DNA of 19,684 bases from an uncultured Rhodanobacter sp. (GCA_903827735.1 CAIKJM010000034.1:1-19684); one strand, 5' to 3'. Counted from the first letter of the stretch, positions 1 through 7,638 are shown. Notes: generated by a model from the letters alone, not told the origin. Numbers and translations: made by a program.

Positions 1-2109
1 CCCTACGGACTGGCGCGCGGCGCATGGATCACCTACGTGCGTCATGGCAATCCGCAGGGCGGATCGACGGTCACCATGCAACTGGCCCGGTTGCTGTGGA
101 AACTCAATACGCGTTCGCCGCTGGGCAAGCTCAAGCAGGTGGCGCGCGCCGTGCAGCTGGAGCTGTTCTATTCAAAGCGGCAGATTCTCGAGGCGTATCT
201 CAACGATGCGCCCTACGGTCGCAACGTCGAAGGCGTCGGCGCGGCCAGTCTGGCCTACTTCAATAAATCAGCGGCCGAACTGAGTTTGCCGGAGGCGCTG
301 ACGCTGGCGGTCATTCCGCAGGATCCGACGCGCCGACTGCAGGGAACGCCGCCCGCGGTGAACGCGAACGGCAACGACAACGGCAACGACAACGTCATCA
401 ATCCCCAGCTGGCCGCGTCGCGCAATCGCCTGTATGCCCGCTGGCTGCACGGCCATCCTAATGACGTTTCGCTGAAACCGCTGTTCGCGCTGCCGCTGAA
501 TCTGCGTCCTCTCTCGCAGCTGCCGTTCGAAGCGCCGCAGGCGGTGGAGCAGGTGCTGGTAACGCGTCAGATTGCCGGTGGTAGCGAAAGCTCGCGCGTT
601 AGCACGACGATCGACCTGGATATTCAACACAGCCTGGAGCGGCAGATCACTCAGTATGTGGCGCGCAACCAGTCGCGCGGTATCCGCAACGCGGCGGCGC
701 TGCTGATCGATACGCGCGACATGGGCATCAAGGCGATGGTGGGCTCGGCCAATTATTTCGACCGCTCGATCCAGGGGCAGGTCAACGGCACGTTGGCCAA
801 GCGCTCGCCGGGCTCGACCCTCAAGCCATTCATCTATGCGCTGGGTTTCGATCAGGGCGTACTGCATCCGCAGACCGTGCTGCGCGATGTGCCCAGCTCG
901 TTTGGACCGTATACGCCGGAAAACTTCGACGGCCATTTTCTCGGTCCGATCACGGCGACCGACGCCTTGATCCGCAGCCGCAATATTCCCGCCGTATGGG
1001 TCGCCGCGCAGCTGAAGCAGCCGACCCTTTACTCGTTTCTGCACGATGCCGGCATCAGCCGCATGGCCAGCGAAAAGCACTATGGCCTCGCCCTCGTGCT
1101 GGGCGGTGGCGAGGTCACGATGCAGGAACTGGGCGGCCTTTACGCGATGCTGGCCAATCGCGGCGAACTGAGACCGCTGCGCTTAAACAGCAGCGATCCG
1201 CAGGCCGACGGCACGCGCCTGCTCAGCGACGAGGCGAGCTTCATGGTGATGGACATGCTGCGGCAGAATCCCCGTCCTGATGAAACAAGCGGTGCGCAGC
1301 CGTCGTCTCTGCCGGTGTACTGGAAGACCGGTACCTCCTGGGCGTTCCGCGACGCCTGGACCGCCGGCAGCTTCGGCCCGTACGTGCTGGTCGTATGGAT
1401 AGGCAATTTCGACAGCACGGGGAATCCAGCCTTTGTCGGCGCGGAGGCCGCAGCGCCGCTGTTTTTTCAAATCATCGACGCGCTGCGCGCCGAGCGTCAG
1501 CAAATGGTGGAACCGGTTCGACACATGCCGGCCCATCTCAAGCGCGTGCAGATCTGCCTGGCCAGCGGCGATCTGCCGAACCAGTGGTGCCCGCAGAAAG
1601 GCATGACCTGGTTTATTCCCGGCAAGTCGCCGATCCGCGTAAGTAACGTGCATCGCCCGGTGGTCATCGACGACGCGACGGGCCAGCCCGCCTGTCCGCC
1701 TTACAACGGCAAGCGCACGCATGTCGAGGTTTACGAATTCTGGCCGTCCGACCTGCAGCAGGTATTCGCTCAGGCCGGCATCCCTCGCCGCAAGCCGCCA
1801 CAGAACCCCGAATGCACCAATGCAGGCGCCACCGCTGGCGACCCTCCGCAGATAACGTCCCCTCTGCGTGGCAGCACTTACGCGATGCGCCTCAACGGTC
1901 GGGGACAGGAGCGCATCGCTTTTACCGCCACCACGGACGCGGACGTCCATGCGCTGTACTGGTTCGTCAACGACGCCTTCGTCGGTCGCAGTGGGCCGGG
2001 CGAATCGTTGCTATGGCAGCCGCAGACCGCGGGCAGCTTCAGCGTGCGCGTGGTGGATGATCACGGCCGCAGCGATCAGCGGCCGCTCGGTGTGAGCCTG
2101 GTCGAATAA
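1..2109 (+). CDS. pbpC: Penicillin-binding protein 1C (bifunctional transglycosylase/transpeptidase), 5' end missing
   Basis: Periplasmic, membrane-anchored peptidoglycan synthase. The reading frame is open from base 1, so the start, the membrane anchor and the beginning of the glycosyltransferase domain lie outside the window; 702 residues are visible. Numbering from the window edge, the GT51 motif GGSTVTMQ is at 20-27, followed by a YLNDAPYGRNVEGVGAAS segment typical of PBP1C. The transpeptidase domain has the full catalytic set: S272-T-L-K275 (SxxK), S326-R-N328 (SxN) and K442-T-G444 (KTG). The last ~90 residues look like the PBP1C C-terminal domain (BiPBP_C). PBP1C usually sits next to an alpha-2-macroglobulin gene, which would be upstream and cannot be seen. 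An Asn/Gly/Asp-rich insert lies at 121-131. PBP1A/1B are less likely because of the C-terminal domain and the GT motif context. Family assignment is firm. Confidence 0.95.
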   Translation, partial: PYGLARGAWITYVRHGNPQGGSTVTMQLARLLWKLNTRSPLGKLKQVARAVQLELFYSKRQILEAYLNDAPYGRNVEGVGAASLAYFNKSAAELSLPEALTLAVIPQDPTRRLQGTPPAVNANGNDNGNDNVINPQLAASRNRLYARWLHGHPNDVSLKPLFALPLNLRPLSQLPFEAPQAVEQVLVTRQIAGGSESSRVSTTIDLDIQHSLERQITQYVARNQSRGIRNAAALLIDTRDMGIKAMVGSANYFDRSIQGQVNGTLAKRSPGSTLKPFIYALGFDQGVLHPQTVLRDVPSSFGPYTPENFDGHFLGPITATDALIRSRNIPAVWVAAQLKQPTLYSFLHDAGISRMASEKHYGLALVLGGGEVTMQELGGLYAMLANRGELRPLRLNSSDPQADGTRLLSDEASFMVMDMLRQNPRPDETSGAQPSSLPVYWKTGTSWAFRDAWTAGSFGPYVLVVWIGNFDSTGNPAFVGAEAAAPLFFQIIDALRAERQQMVEPVRHMPAHLKRVQICLASGDLPNQWCPQKGMTWFIPGKSPIRVSNVHRPVVIDDATGQPACPPYNGKRTHVEVYEFWPSDLQQVFAQAGIPRRKPPQNPECTNAGATAGDPPQITSPLRGSTYAMRLNGRGQERIAFTATTDADVHALYWFVNDAFVGRSGPGESLLWQPQTAGSFSVRVVDDHGRSDQRPLGVSLVE
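369..392 (+). repeat. Two in-frame copies of a 12-bp unit inside pbpC
   Basis: The unit CGGCAACGACAA occurs twice in tandem and encodes a Gly-Asn-Asp-Asn repeat (residues 124-131) between the glycosyltransferase and transpeptidase domains of PBP1C. It keeps the frame and probably forms a flexible loop. Such short tandem units can change copy number without breaking the gene. Confidence 0.75.
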
Positions 2110-2162
2110 GCACGCTCCACCCTGCGTTATGCTCATGCTTTACATCGGATCATTTGATCGGG

Positions 2163-3449
2163 ATGCAAGCGCCTGCCTCTTCGTATTACCGTGCCACGGC
2201 GACGCCTTACGACGCGTATGCGCCGTTGGAAGGCACGACGCATGCGCGTGTCGCGATTGTCGGCGGCGGTTACGCCGGCTTGAATACAGCACTGGGATTG
2301 GCCGAGCGGGGCGTGCGCGACGTGGTGCTGCTGGAGCGCGAACACATCGGCTTCGGTGCGTCCGGTCGCAACGGCGGTTTCGTGTTTGGCGGCTACTCGC
2401 TGGGTGAGCAGGCGCTGCTCGACCAGCAGGGAGCTGCGCGTGCGCGATCCTTATTCGATCTCACGACGGATGCGGTCCAACGGATACGTCGACGCGTCGT
2501 CGACTACGCCATCGACTGCGATATGGTCGACGAGGGCGTGATCTGGGCCAACTGGTTTCGCGATCCCGCGCTGTTGCGCCGGCGCCAGCAGCTGCTGGCC
2601 GAGCATTACGATTCCTCGTGGCAGTGGCTGCCGCAGCAACAGCTGCGCGAATGCGTGCGCAGCGACTGTTACCACGACGGCCTGTACGAACGTGACGCGC
2701 TGCATCTGCACCCGCTCAACTACGCCATCGGTCTGGCCGCTGCGGCGAGCGGGCAGGGTGTTCGAATCCATGAAGACAGCGGCGTGATCGATCTTGTCCG
2801 CGAAGGTGCGCAGTGGCGTCTGCGTACGAAGCAGGGCGATGTGCTGGCCGACCAAGTGTTACTGGCGTGCGGCGGTTACCTCGCCGGGCTGCAGCCGACG
2901 ATCGACGACGCGATTCTGCCGATCGCTACCTACGTAATGGTGACCGAGCCGCTGGGCCCGCGCATGGACGACTGCCTGCGCACGCGCGCCGCCGTTTACG
3001 ACACGCGTTTTGCATTCGATTACTACCGGGCACTGCCCGATGCGCGGCTGCTGTGGGGCGGCAGGATCTCGGTACGCCATCGTTCGCCGAACGCAGTGAA
3101 GCGGCTGCTGACGCAGGATATGCTGCGCGTTTTTCCGCAGTTGCAAGGCATGAAGATCGATTATGCGTGGTCGGGGTTGATGAGCTATGCACGGCATCAA
3201 ATGCCGCAGATCGGCGGCAGTGGCGATGGCTTGTGGTGGGCGCAGGCGTTCGGTGGTCACGGTCTGGCGCCCACGAGTGCTGCGGGTGAACTGCTCGCCT
3301 CAGCGATTGCGGTGGGCGACGATCGCTGGACCCAGTTTGCGGACTTCGGCTTGCAGCGCACGTATCGTCCGTTCGGTTATCTTGGCGCGCAGGCCAGCTA
3401 CTGGTGGCAGCAGGGTAAAGATTGGTGGAAGGCGGCACGGGAAACGTAA
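2163..3449 (+). CDS. FAD-dependent amine/amino-acid oxidase (DAO family, PuuB/OrdL-like)
   Basis: A 428-residue cytosolic flavoprotein of the DAO fold. The N-terminal Rossmann FAD motif reads VAIVGGGYAGLNTALGLAER (30-49), with an acidic LLERE at the end of strand 2. It is followed by GFGASGRNGGFVFGG (63-77), a signature of gamma-glutamylputrescine oxidase and related glycine/amine oxidases. The C-terminal GFGGHGLAPT-like FAD contact reads AQAFGGHGLAPTSAAGELLA. The family oxidises a C-N bond and makes H2O2; the substrate cannot be told from sequence, and no polyamine-catabolism genes are adjacent. Start: ATG at 2163; a TTG at 2154 in the same frame is an alternative, and neither has a strong Shine-Dalgarno. 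It begins 53 bp after pbpC, and the downstream csaA-like gene follows after 9 bp, so those two are probably co-transcribed. Confidence 0.85.
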   Translation: MQAPASSYYRATATPYDAYAPLEGTTHARVAIVGGGYAGLNTALGLAERGVRDVVLLEREHIGFGASGRNGGFVFGGYSLGEQALLDQQGAARARSLFDLTTDAVQRIRRRVVDYAIDCDMVDEGVIWANWFRDPALLRRRQQLLAEHYDSSWQWLPQQQLRECVRSDCYHDGLYERDALHLHPLNYAIGLAAAASGQGVRIHEDSGVIDLVREGAQWRLRTKQGDVLADQVLLACGGYLAGLQPTIDDAILPIATYVMVTEPLGPRMDDCLRTRAAVYDTRFAFDYYRALPDARLLWGGRISVRHRSPNAVKRLLTQDMLRVFPQLQGMKIDYAWSGLMSYARHQMPQIGGSGDGLWWAQAFGGHGLAPTSAAGELLASAIAVGDDRWTQFADFGLQRTYRPFGYLGAQASYWWQQGKDWWKAARET

Positions 3450-3458
3450 GGGAAGAAC

Positions 3459-3815
3459 ATGAGCGAAGAAAATCACGCGGCGCTGGAAGAAATCAGCTGG
3501 GCCGATTTCGAAAAAGTGCGGATCGTCGCCGGCACCGTCGTGCGCGTGGAACCGTTTCCCGAGGCGCGCAAACCGGCGTGGAAGGTATGGGCGGACTTCG
3601 GCCCTTACGGTGAAAAGAAAACCAGCGCCCAGATCGTCGCGCTGTACAAGGCCGAAGACTTAGTTGGCCGGCAGATCGTCGGCGTGATCAACTTTCCTGA
3701 AAAGCAGATCGGCCCCTTCCGTTCGCAGTTTTTGCTCACGGGGTTCCATACCGATGAAGGCGTGGTGCTGACGTCGGTCGAGCGTCAGGTACCCAACGGA
3801 ACGAGGCTGGCCTGA
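3459..3815 (+). CDS. csaA: CsaA-like tRNA-binding / export chaperone protein
   Basis: A 118-residue single OB-fold protein of the CsaA/Trbp111/YtpR type, related to the C-terminal tRNA-binding domain of MetRS. Diagnostic stretches are ISWADFEKVRIVAGTVV (12-28), FPEARKPAWKVWADFG (33-48), KTSAQIVALY (54-63) and NFPEKQIGPFRSQFLLTG (78-95). In CsaA proteins these form the dimer and tRNA/peptide binding face. Family members bind tRNA non-specifically or act as secretion chaperones; which role applies here is unknown. The start is supported by GGGA at 3450-3453, 5 nt before the ATG, directly after the stop of the DAO oxidase. Its stop is 7 bp from the stop of the convergent MBL gene, leaving no room for a separate terminator. 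The length is slightly above the usual ~110 residues because of a short N-terminal extension. Confidence 0.9.
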   Translation: MSEENHAALEEISWADFEKVRIVAGTVVRVEPFPEARKPAWKVWADFGPYGEKKTSAQIVALYKAEDLVGRQIVGVINFPEKQIGPFRSQFLLTGFHTDEGVVLTSVERQVPNGTRLA

Positions 3816-3822
3816 GCTGTCT

Positions 3823-4761
3823 TCAGGCTGCCTTCTTCTGGTTGTCCAGCCAGACTTCGAGACCCTGCGCGTTCAGTTCGATATCCATGCCGATGATGTC
3901 GACCAGCGCCGGCTTGTCGCGCGACCAGCCGTGCGCGTTGGCGCGTCCCAGATACAGGCCGGTCAGCAGCTCTTTCAATATGTCATGCCGGTTGGTGGTT
4001 TTGTCTGCCGAGTGCGCCAACTCCACCATGGCATCGATTTGGGTATGCAGGTCGGCGGCCAAGCGATCGATATCTTCAACACGGCCGTAGTGGGTGAGAT
4101 ACATCGCGGAGGGCTTCAGGGCCACCAGCCGATCGATCGATGCATGCAGCTCCTTCTGATCGAACTGCACGGGGGAGGTCGTAGGCACGATGAACGGGCG
4201 CCCGTCTTTATCGAATTCGCGATACGACAAACCGAACACGTCGCCGGTGAAACACACGTTGGCGCGCGAATCGTAAATGGTGTTGTGGTGTTTGGCATGT
4301 CCTGGCGTATCCAGGCAGAGCAGCGGTCGCCCGGCAAGATCGACGACGTACCCGTCGGTGGCCTCGATCACGCGCTCGGCGGGAATCGGACGCAGTTGAC
4401 CATACGTTTCTTCCATCACCGCCTCGCCGTAGACGGCGCTGGCCCCGGCCCATAACTTGGATGGGTCGATCATGTGGCGGGCGCCACGTGGATGCACCAC
4501 CAGTTTGGCGTGGGGCAGGTGCGCGATCAGCTCGCCGGCACCGCCGGCGTGATCCAGGTGCACGTGGGTGAGGATCAGCCAGTCGACATCGGCGGGCGTG
4601 AGCCCGGCCTGATCCAACGCGGTAAGCATGCGCGGTACGGCGTAGTTGGTGCCGCAGTCGACGAAGGCGCCACGACCGTTTTCCACGATGAGATAGGCCG
4701 CATCGAATTGCGGTCTGACGAAGCCGGTGTCGATGGTGTGAATGCCGTGGCTGGTTGTCAT
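3823..4761 (-). CDS. MBL-fold metallo-hydrolase (glyoxalase II-like)
   Basis: A 312-residue soluble enzyme with no signal peptide. The metallo-beta-lactamase metal motif T-H66-V-H68-L-D70-H71-A-G-G is intact. Later ligands are likely H154 (LDTPGHAKHH), D174 (FTGDVFGLS) and the histidine of the LTHYGRVED segment near 222. The PGHA / TGD spacing fits the glyoxalase-II-like branch of thiolester or other ester hydrolases acting on small molecules. The C-terminal ~80 residues are helical, extending past the core fold. The substrate is unknown. It is the last gene of an eight-gene minus-strand block and lies 155 bp downstream of pirin. That spacer carries several overlapping inverted repeats (separate entry), so it may be read from its own promoter or regulated by RNA structure. 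It is convergent with the csaA-like gene. Confidence 0.9.
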   Translation of the reverse strand: MTTSHGIHTIDTGFVRPQFDAAYLIVENGRGAFVDCGTNYAVPRMLTALDQAGLTPADVDWLILTHVHLDHAGGAGELIAHLPHAKLVVHPRGARHMIDPSKLWAGASAVYGEAVMEETYGQLRPIPAERVIEATDGYVVDLAGRPLLCLDTPGHAKHHNTIYDSRANVCFTGDVFGLSYREFDKDGRPFIVPTTSPVQFDQKELHASIDRLVALKPSAMYLTHYGRVEDIDRLAADLHTQIDAMVELAHSADKTTNRHDILKELLTGLYLGRANAHGWSRDKPALVDIIGMDIELNAQGLEVWLDNQKKAA

Positions 4762-4811
4762 GCTTGCTCTCGCGCACGTTGGCTATGAAATAGCGACGCA
4801 CAAGCGTAGCA

Positions 4812-4874
4812 AAACCTTCAGCAACGAAATGTTGAGACGCTTAGGTAGGGATGGAAATGGAACGCTGAAGGTTT
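4812..4874 (-). promoter_or_regulatory. Long-range inverted repeat in the pirin-MBL spacer
   Basis: Perfect 11-bp arms AAACCTTCAGC (4812-4822) and GCTGAAGGTTT (4864-4874) enclose 41 nt. On the minus strand, which carries both flanking genes, the second arm runs directly into another T, giving a GGTTTTG tail. This could be a weak terminator or attenuator ahead of the MBL gene, or a 3'-end structure for pirin. Its upstream arm overlaps a competing hairpin at 4861-4888. Confidence 0.5.
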
Positions 4875-4888
4875 AGATCCCCAGCGTT
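4861..4888 (-). promoter_or_regulatory. Competing 7-bp hairpin in the pirin-MBL spacer
   Basis: Arms AACGCTG (4861-4867) and CAGCGTT (4882-4888) pair perfectly around a 14-nt loop. Bases 4864-4867 are also needed for the 11-bp repeat at 4812-4874, so the two structures cannot form together. A third small pairing, AAGCGT (4802-4807) with ACGCTT (4837-4842), also conflicts with the 11-bp repeat. Confidence 0.4.
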
Positions 4889-4916
4889 GGTGGCCGCCTG
4901 ACATGGCGTTTCCCGA

Positions 4917-5618
4917 TCAGGCCGAGGCGTCGACCAGGACCAGGTCCGTATCTTCCAGCGCATGAATACGTAGCAAGGGCTCTTGATGAATCGCAGCGCC
5001 ATCGCGCGCGTGCAGCGTGACGCCGTTGATCTCCACCGAGCCACGCGACGGCACCAGATAGCCGTAGCGATGGTCTCCCAGCGCATAGTCCGTCGATTCG
5101 CCGGCCTTCAGCGTGGCGCCGAGCACGCGTGCCTTGGTCCGCAGGGGCAGAGCATCGGCGTCCTGTGCAAAGCCGCTGGCGAGCGCCACAAATTTGCCGG
5201 AGCGGTCACCGGCGGGGAACGGTTTGGCGCCCCACGAAGGCGGCTGCCCGCGCTCGTCGGGAATGATCCAGATCTGGAAGATCCGCGTGGTTTCGGACTC
5301 CAGGTTGTATTCGCTGTGCGTGATGCCGGTACCTGCGCTCATCACCTGCACGTCGCCGGCTTCGGTGCGACCGCTATTGCCCAGATTATCGCGATGCGTA
5401 ATGGCGCCTTCGCGCACGTAGGTGATGATTTCCATATCGCCATGCGAATGCGGCGGAAAGCCGGTCTGCGGGGCAATTGTGTCGTCGTTCCATACGCGCA
5501 GCGCGCCCCAGCCCATGCGCTTAGCGTTGTTGTAGCTGGCGAACGAAAAATGATGCTTGGCATCGAGCCAGCCGTGGTTCGCACCACCCAGGCTTTCGAA
5601 CGGTCTGCGTTCAATCAC
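4917..5618 (-). CDS. Pirin family protein (quercetin 2,3-dioxygenase-like bicupin)
   Basis: A 233-residue cytosolic bicupin of the YhhW/pirin type. The N-terminal cupin holds the metal ligands H57 and H59 (FPPHSHGDMEIITYV) and H101 and E103 (GTGITHSEYN), so an iron or similar metal centre is expected. Conserved pirin text includes HHFSFASYNN, MGWGALRVWNDD and AGDVQVMSAGTG. Bacterial pirins can open flavonols such as quercetin or bind regulatory partners; the real substrate is unknown here. Start: GTG at 5618, chosen because GGGAG (5626-5630) lies 7 nt upstream and the family N-terminus (MIERRPFESL) starts right there. A nested inverted repeat (5634-5685) lies immediately upstream of this ribosome binding site. 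It is preceded by tlpA-like (145-bp gap) and followed by the MBL gene (155-bp gap). Confidence 0.93.
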   Translation of the reverse strand: MIERRPFESLGGANHGWLDAKHHFSFASYNNAKRMGWGALRVWNDDTIAPQTGFPPHSHGDMEIITYVREGAITHRDNLGNSGRTEAGDVQVMSAGTGITHSEYNLESETTRIFQIWIIPDERGQPPSWGAKPFPAGDRSGKFVALASGFAQDADALPLRTKARVLGATLKAGESTDYALGDHRYGYLVPSRGSVEINGVTLHARDGAAIHQEPLLRIHALEDTDLVLVDASA

Positions 5619-5633
5619 GACATATCTCCCGAT

Positions 5634-5685
5634 AGGTATTTCGCGCCGGGATCGGCGCCTGCGACAAAGGTAGGGTCAAATACCT
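5634..5685 (-). promoter_or_regulatory. Nested inverted repeat just upstream of the pirin ribosome binding site
   Basis: Outer arms AGGTATTT (5634-5641) and AAATACCT (5678-5685) are perfect complements. Inside them GCGCC (5643-5647) and GGCGC (5654-5658) form a second stem around a 6-nt loop. The outer arm ends 3 nt before the pirin Shine-Dalgarno. It could be an operator or a leader hairpin; the sequence alone does not decide. Confidence 0.4.
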
Positions 5686-5763
5686 TGCGCTTAAATGCGC
5701 GGCAAGGAAACGGACTGTCGCCGGATTGACGGTGTTGGACGCGGAATCGCCCGCCGGTCAGCT

Positions 5764-6324
5764 TCACGGTGCCCGACGCAGTAGCGGCGTAACGAGGTGT
5801 TCCAGCCGTTCGGCCGTCCATACCGGATTGCTGTCCTTCCAGCCGTTGTCGACGAGATTGCCGCTGCGATCGATGGTGAAACTGACCGGCAAATGCCAGA
5901 TGCGGCCATAGCCGGGTACGTGCGGATCGCCCAACAATCCCACCGGAAAACTCAAGCTGCGTGAAACTGCGCGGACTTCGTCCAGCTCGTCGGGAGTGTC
6001 AAGACTGAAGCCGAGAACCACCAGGCCGTCTCCGATATGCTGCTGCGCGTAACGGGAAAGCAGCGGCAGTTCTTCGCGGCATGGACCACACCAGGTGGCC
6101 CAGAAAGTGACGATAACCACCTTTCCCTTCAAGTCCTGCGTGGCGATCGACTTGCCGTCAAGCGTGGTCAGCCGGATCGGCGGAGCGGGCTGACCCACGA
6201 CAAGGCTGCTGGCGCTCGCTGCCGTGGAAAAGAGCAGGGCGAACACCGTCGCGATCACGCAGCGTGGGATGACCGCTCTCACGCTATGTACCGGTCGGGA
6301 CGCTGGGGTGCGGTAGCTGAGCAT
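5764..6324 (-). CDS. TlpA/ResA-type periplasmic thioredoxin-like protein
   Basis: A 186-residue exported thiol-disulfide protein. Residues ~19-38 (IPRCVIATVFALLFSTAASA) look like a signal peptide or N-terminal anchor. The thioredoxin fold carries the redox motif W78-C79-G-P-C82-R within VTFWATWCGPCREELP, and the usual cis-proline region is at LPVSFTID (P146). Family members reduce or hand over electrons or metals to periplasmic proteins, for example in cytochrome maturation or copper handling. Start: ATG at 6324. A GTG at 6387 would overlap the upstream stop in a GTGA coupling arrangement and add 21 residues, but that extension would hold a strong hairpin (6341-6365) and put ~40 residues ahead of the hydrophobic segment, so I prefer the ATG. 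It lies downstream of the CATCGC barrel on the same strand and is probably in one operon with it. Confidence 0.88.
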   Translation of the reverse strand: MLSYRTPASRPVHSVRAVIPRCVIATVFALLFSTAASASSLVVGQPAPPIRLTTLDGKSIATQDLKGKVVIVTFWATWCGPCREELPLLSRYAQQHIGDGLVVLGFSLDTPDELDEVRAVSRSLSFPVGLLGDPHVPGYGRIWHLPVSFTIDRSGNLVDNGWKDSNPVWTAERLEHLVTPLLRRAP

Positions 6325-6340
6325 GACGTCTCGGGATGAT

Positions 6341-6365
6341 AGCCGCCTGAAAAATCCAGGCGGCT
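6341..6365 (-). promoter_or_regulatory. Perfect 9-bp stem-loop between the barrel gene and the tlpA-like gene
   Basis: Arms AGCCGCCTG (6341-6349) and CAGGCGGCT (6357-6365) pair perfectly around a 7-nt loop. There is no U tract after it on either strand, so a simple intrinsic terminator is unlikely. Lying 19 nt after the barrel stop and 16 nt before the tlpA-like ATG, it may stabilise the upstream message or tune expression within the operon. Confidence 0.55.
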
Positions 6366-6383
6366 GCTTGGAATAAACGGTCT

Positions 6384-7451
6384 TCACAACGCCATGCTGA
6401 CCCCGACCGTACCGGTCCAGCCCGGAAACAGCTGATAGCCGGCCAGATGGCTGTAAACCGGCACCTGCACGAAGGCATACATCTGCAGTTTTTTCGTAAT
6501 GCTCGCGCTGATGCCAGGGCTCAGGTATGCCACCGTGCCCTCGGTATCGGGCTGATCAGCGAAGGCGCCCTGGTCGGCGCTCTTATGCAGCAGGTTGAGC
6601 TGCAGTTGGGGCACCCAGTCCGCGTGCGCTTCGTAGCGTACGCCGATGCTCATCGTGGCCAGATTGCCGGGCCGGTAGTTAGCGCCCGCCGCGCTCATCC
6701 GTTCCGAGACCGCCGCCTGGAACTGGCCGTTGACGAAGCCGTCGAAGTTCTGGCTGATCGGCTGGAAGTAGTAAGCGCCCACGATCAGATCAGTACTGCC
6801 AGTGCCCGCCTGCAGACTCGAATCCAGCGCCTGGCCGGCGCCCGGCCCATTCTTGAACAGTACCGGTGTGCCGACGAAAGTGCCGTCCTCGGTTTCTCCG
6901 CCGTAATTGCCGGTGGGCAATTTGACGCCGAACTGCACGCCGAGATTGTGCGTCGGTAGAAAGCCCTGATAGCTGGCCAGCAGCTTGATGTCGCCAAGGC
7001 TGGACACGCTGGCATTGCTGAGCTGGTTCGGCGCGCTTTCGGCCGGCGTGTAAGGCTGCAGCTGGGTGCCGTAGGTATCGTGATCGCGCTTCACGTAGGG
7101 AACCAGCAGGCTGATGCCCCAGTCGGCGTTGAAGCGATAGGCGGCAGTGAAATTGAGGTACTGGTTTTTGGTGTTGTGTTCGATCTCGCCACCGCCCAAC
7201 GAGGGATCGGACGGCCGATTGACCACCTGCTCCGGGCTGGCGCGGCTGCTTCCGCTGCGCAGTTCGTTTTGATCGATAGTGGTGTAATCGACATTGATAC
7301 GCCAGCCCGATTCGGCGGAATAGCCCGTGGCGGCATCGGTACTGAGCGTGCAACCACAAGTGGCACACGCCTGGGCCGCCATCGGCAGCAGTGACAAAAG
7401 CAGCGTCGCCGAAAGTGACAGCGTTGCCTTGGAATACGATGAGAAATACAT
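6384..7451 (-). CDS. Outer-membrane beta-barrel protein with N-terminal CATCGC motif
   Basis: A 355-residue exported protein. A signal peptide spans 1-28 (hydrophobic core 11-24, AQA cleavage site), after which the mature protein would begin C29-A-T-C32-G-C34. The site is not a good lipobox (A-Q-A-C), so a lipoprotein is unlikely. The rest alternates polar and hydrophobic residues with many aromatic Y/F/W and glycine turns (AAYRFNADWGISLLVPYVKR, VGAYYFQPISQNFDGFVNGQ, YLSPGISASITKKLQMYAFV), as in 12- to 16-strand barrels of the phenol-degradation MetA/transporter type. Three closely spaced cysteines suggest metal or thiol chemistry, but no substrate can be named. Start: ATG at 7451, with AAGGA (7461-7465) 9 nt upstream. 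It lies between a DUF2946 gene and a TlpA gene. Confidence 0.8.
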   Translation of the reverse strand: MYFSSYSKATLSLSATLLLSLLPMAAQACATCGCTLSTDAATGYSAESGWRINVDYTTIDQNELRSGSSRASPEQVVNRPSDPSLGGGEIEHNTKNQYLNFTAAYRFNADWGISLLVPYVKRDHDTYGTQLQPYTPAESAPNQLSNASVSSLGDIKLLASYQGFLPTHNLGVQFGVKLPTGNYGGETEDGTFVGTPVLFKNGPGAGQALDSSLQAGTGSTDLIVGAYYFQPISQNFDGFVNGQFQAAVSERMSAAGANYRPGNLATMSIGVRYEAHADWVPQLQLNLLHKSADQGAFADQPDTEGTVAYLSPGISASITKKLQMYAFVQVPVYSHLAGYQLFPGWTGTVGVSMAL

Positions 7452-7522
7452 GAGGGGAAATCCTTGCCGGCACGGCGCTGAGGCCGCGCATCAATGAGGG
7501 TTTCGGCACAACGCAGCAGCAG

Positions 7523-7548
7523 GTCGCAAGCGCGATCGCGCCTGCGAC
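7523..7548 (-). promoter_or_regulatory. 26-bp near-perfect palindrome upstream of the barrel gene
   Basis: Half-sites GTCGCAAGCGCGA and TCGCGCCTGCGAC are complementary at 12 of 13 positions, centred between 7535 and 7536. It lies in the 187-bp spacer between the DUF2946 stop and the barrel start, ~75 nt upstream of the ATG. It could be an operator for a dimeric regulator or a very stable RNA hairpin. No U tract follows, so it is not a clear terminator. Confidence 0.5.
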
Positions 7549-7638
7549 TCTGCAGCTTGGATGGATGGCATGCCGAACGGTATTAGAGCGACGCTCTGGT
7601 CGTCGACCGGACGAAAGAAGCGCCGAGGTCAACAACCG

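Noticed and set aside
268..1080. Long minus-strand open frame opposite pbpC
   Set aside because: It is antisense to clear PBP1C motifs, is Arg/His/Gln-rich and low in typical domain features, as expected of an antisense shadow in GC-rich DNA.
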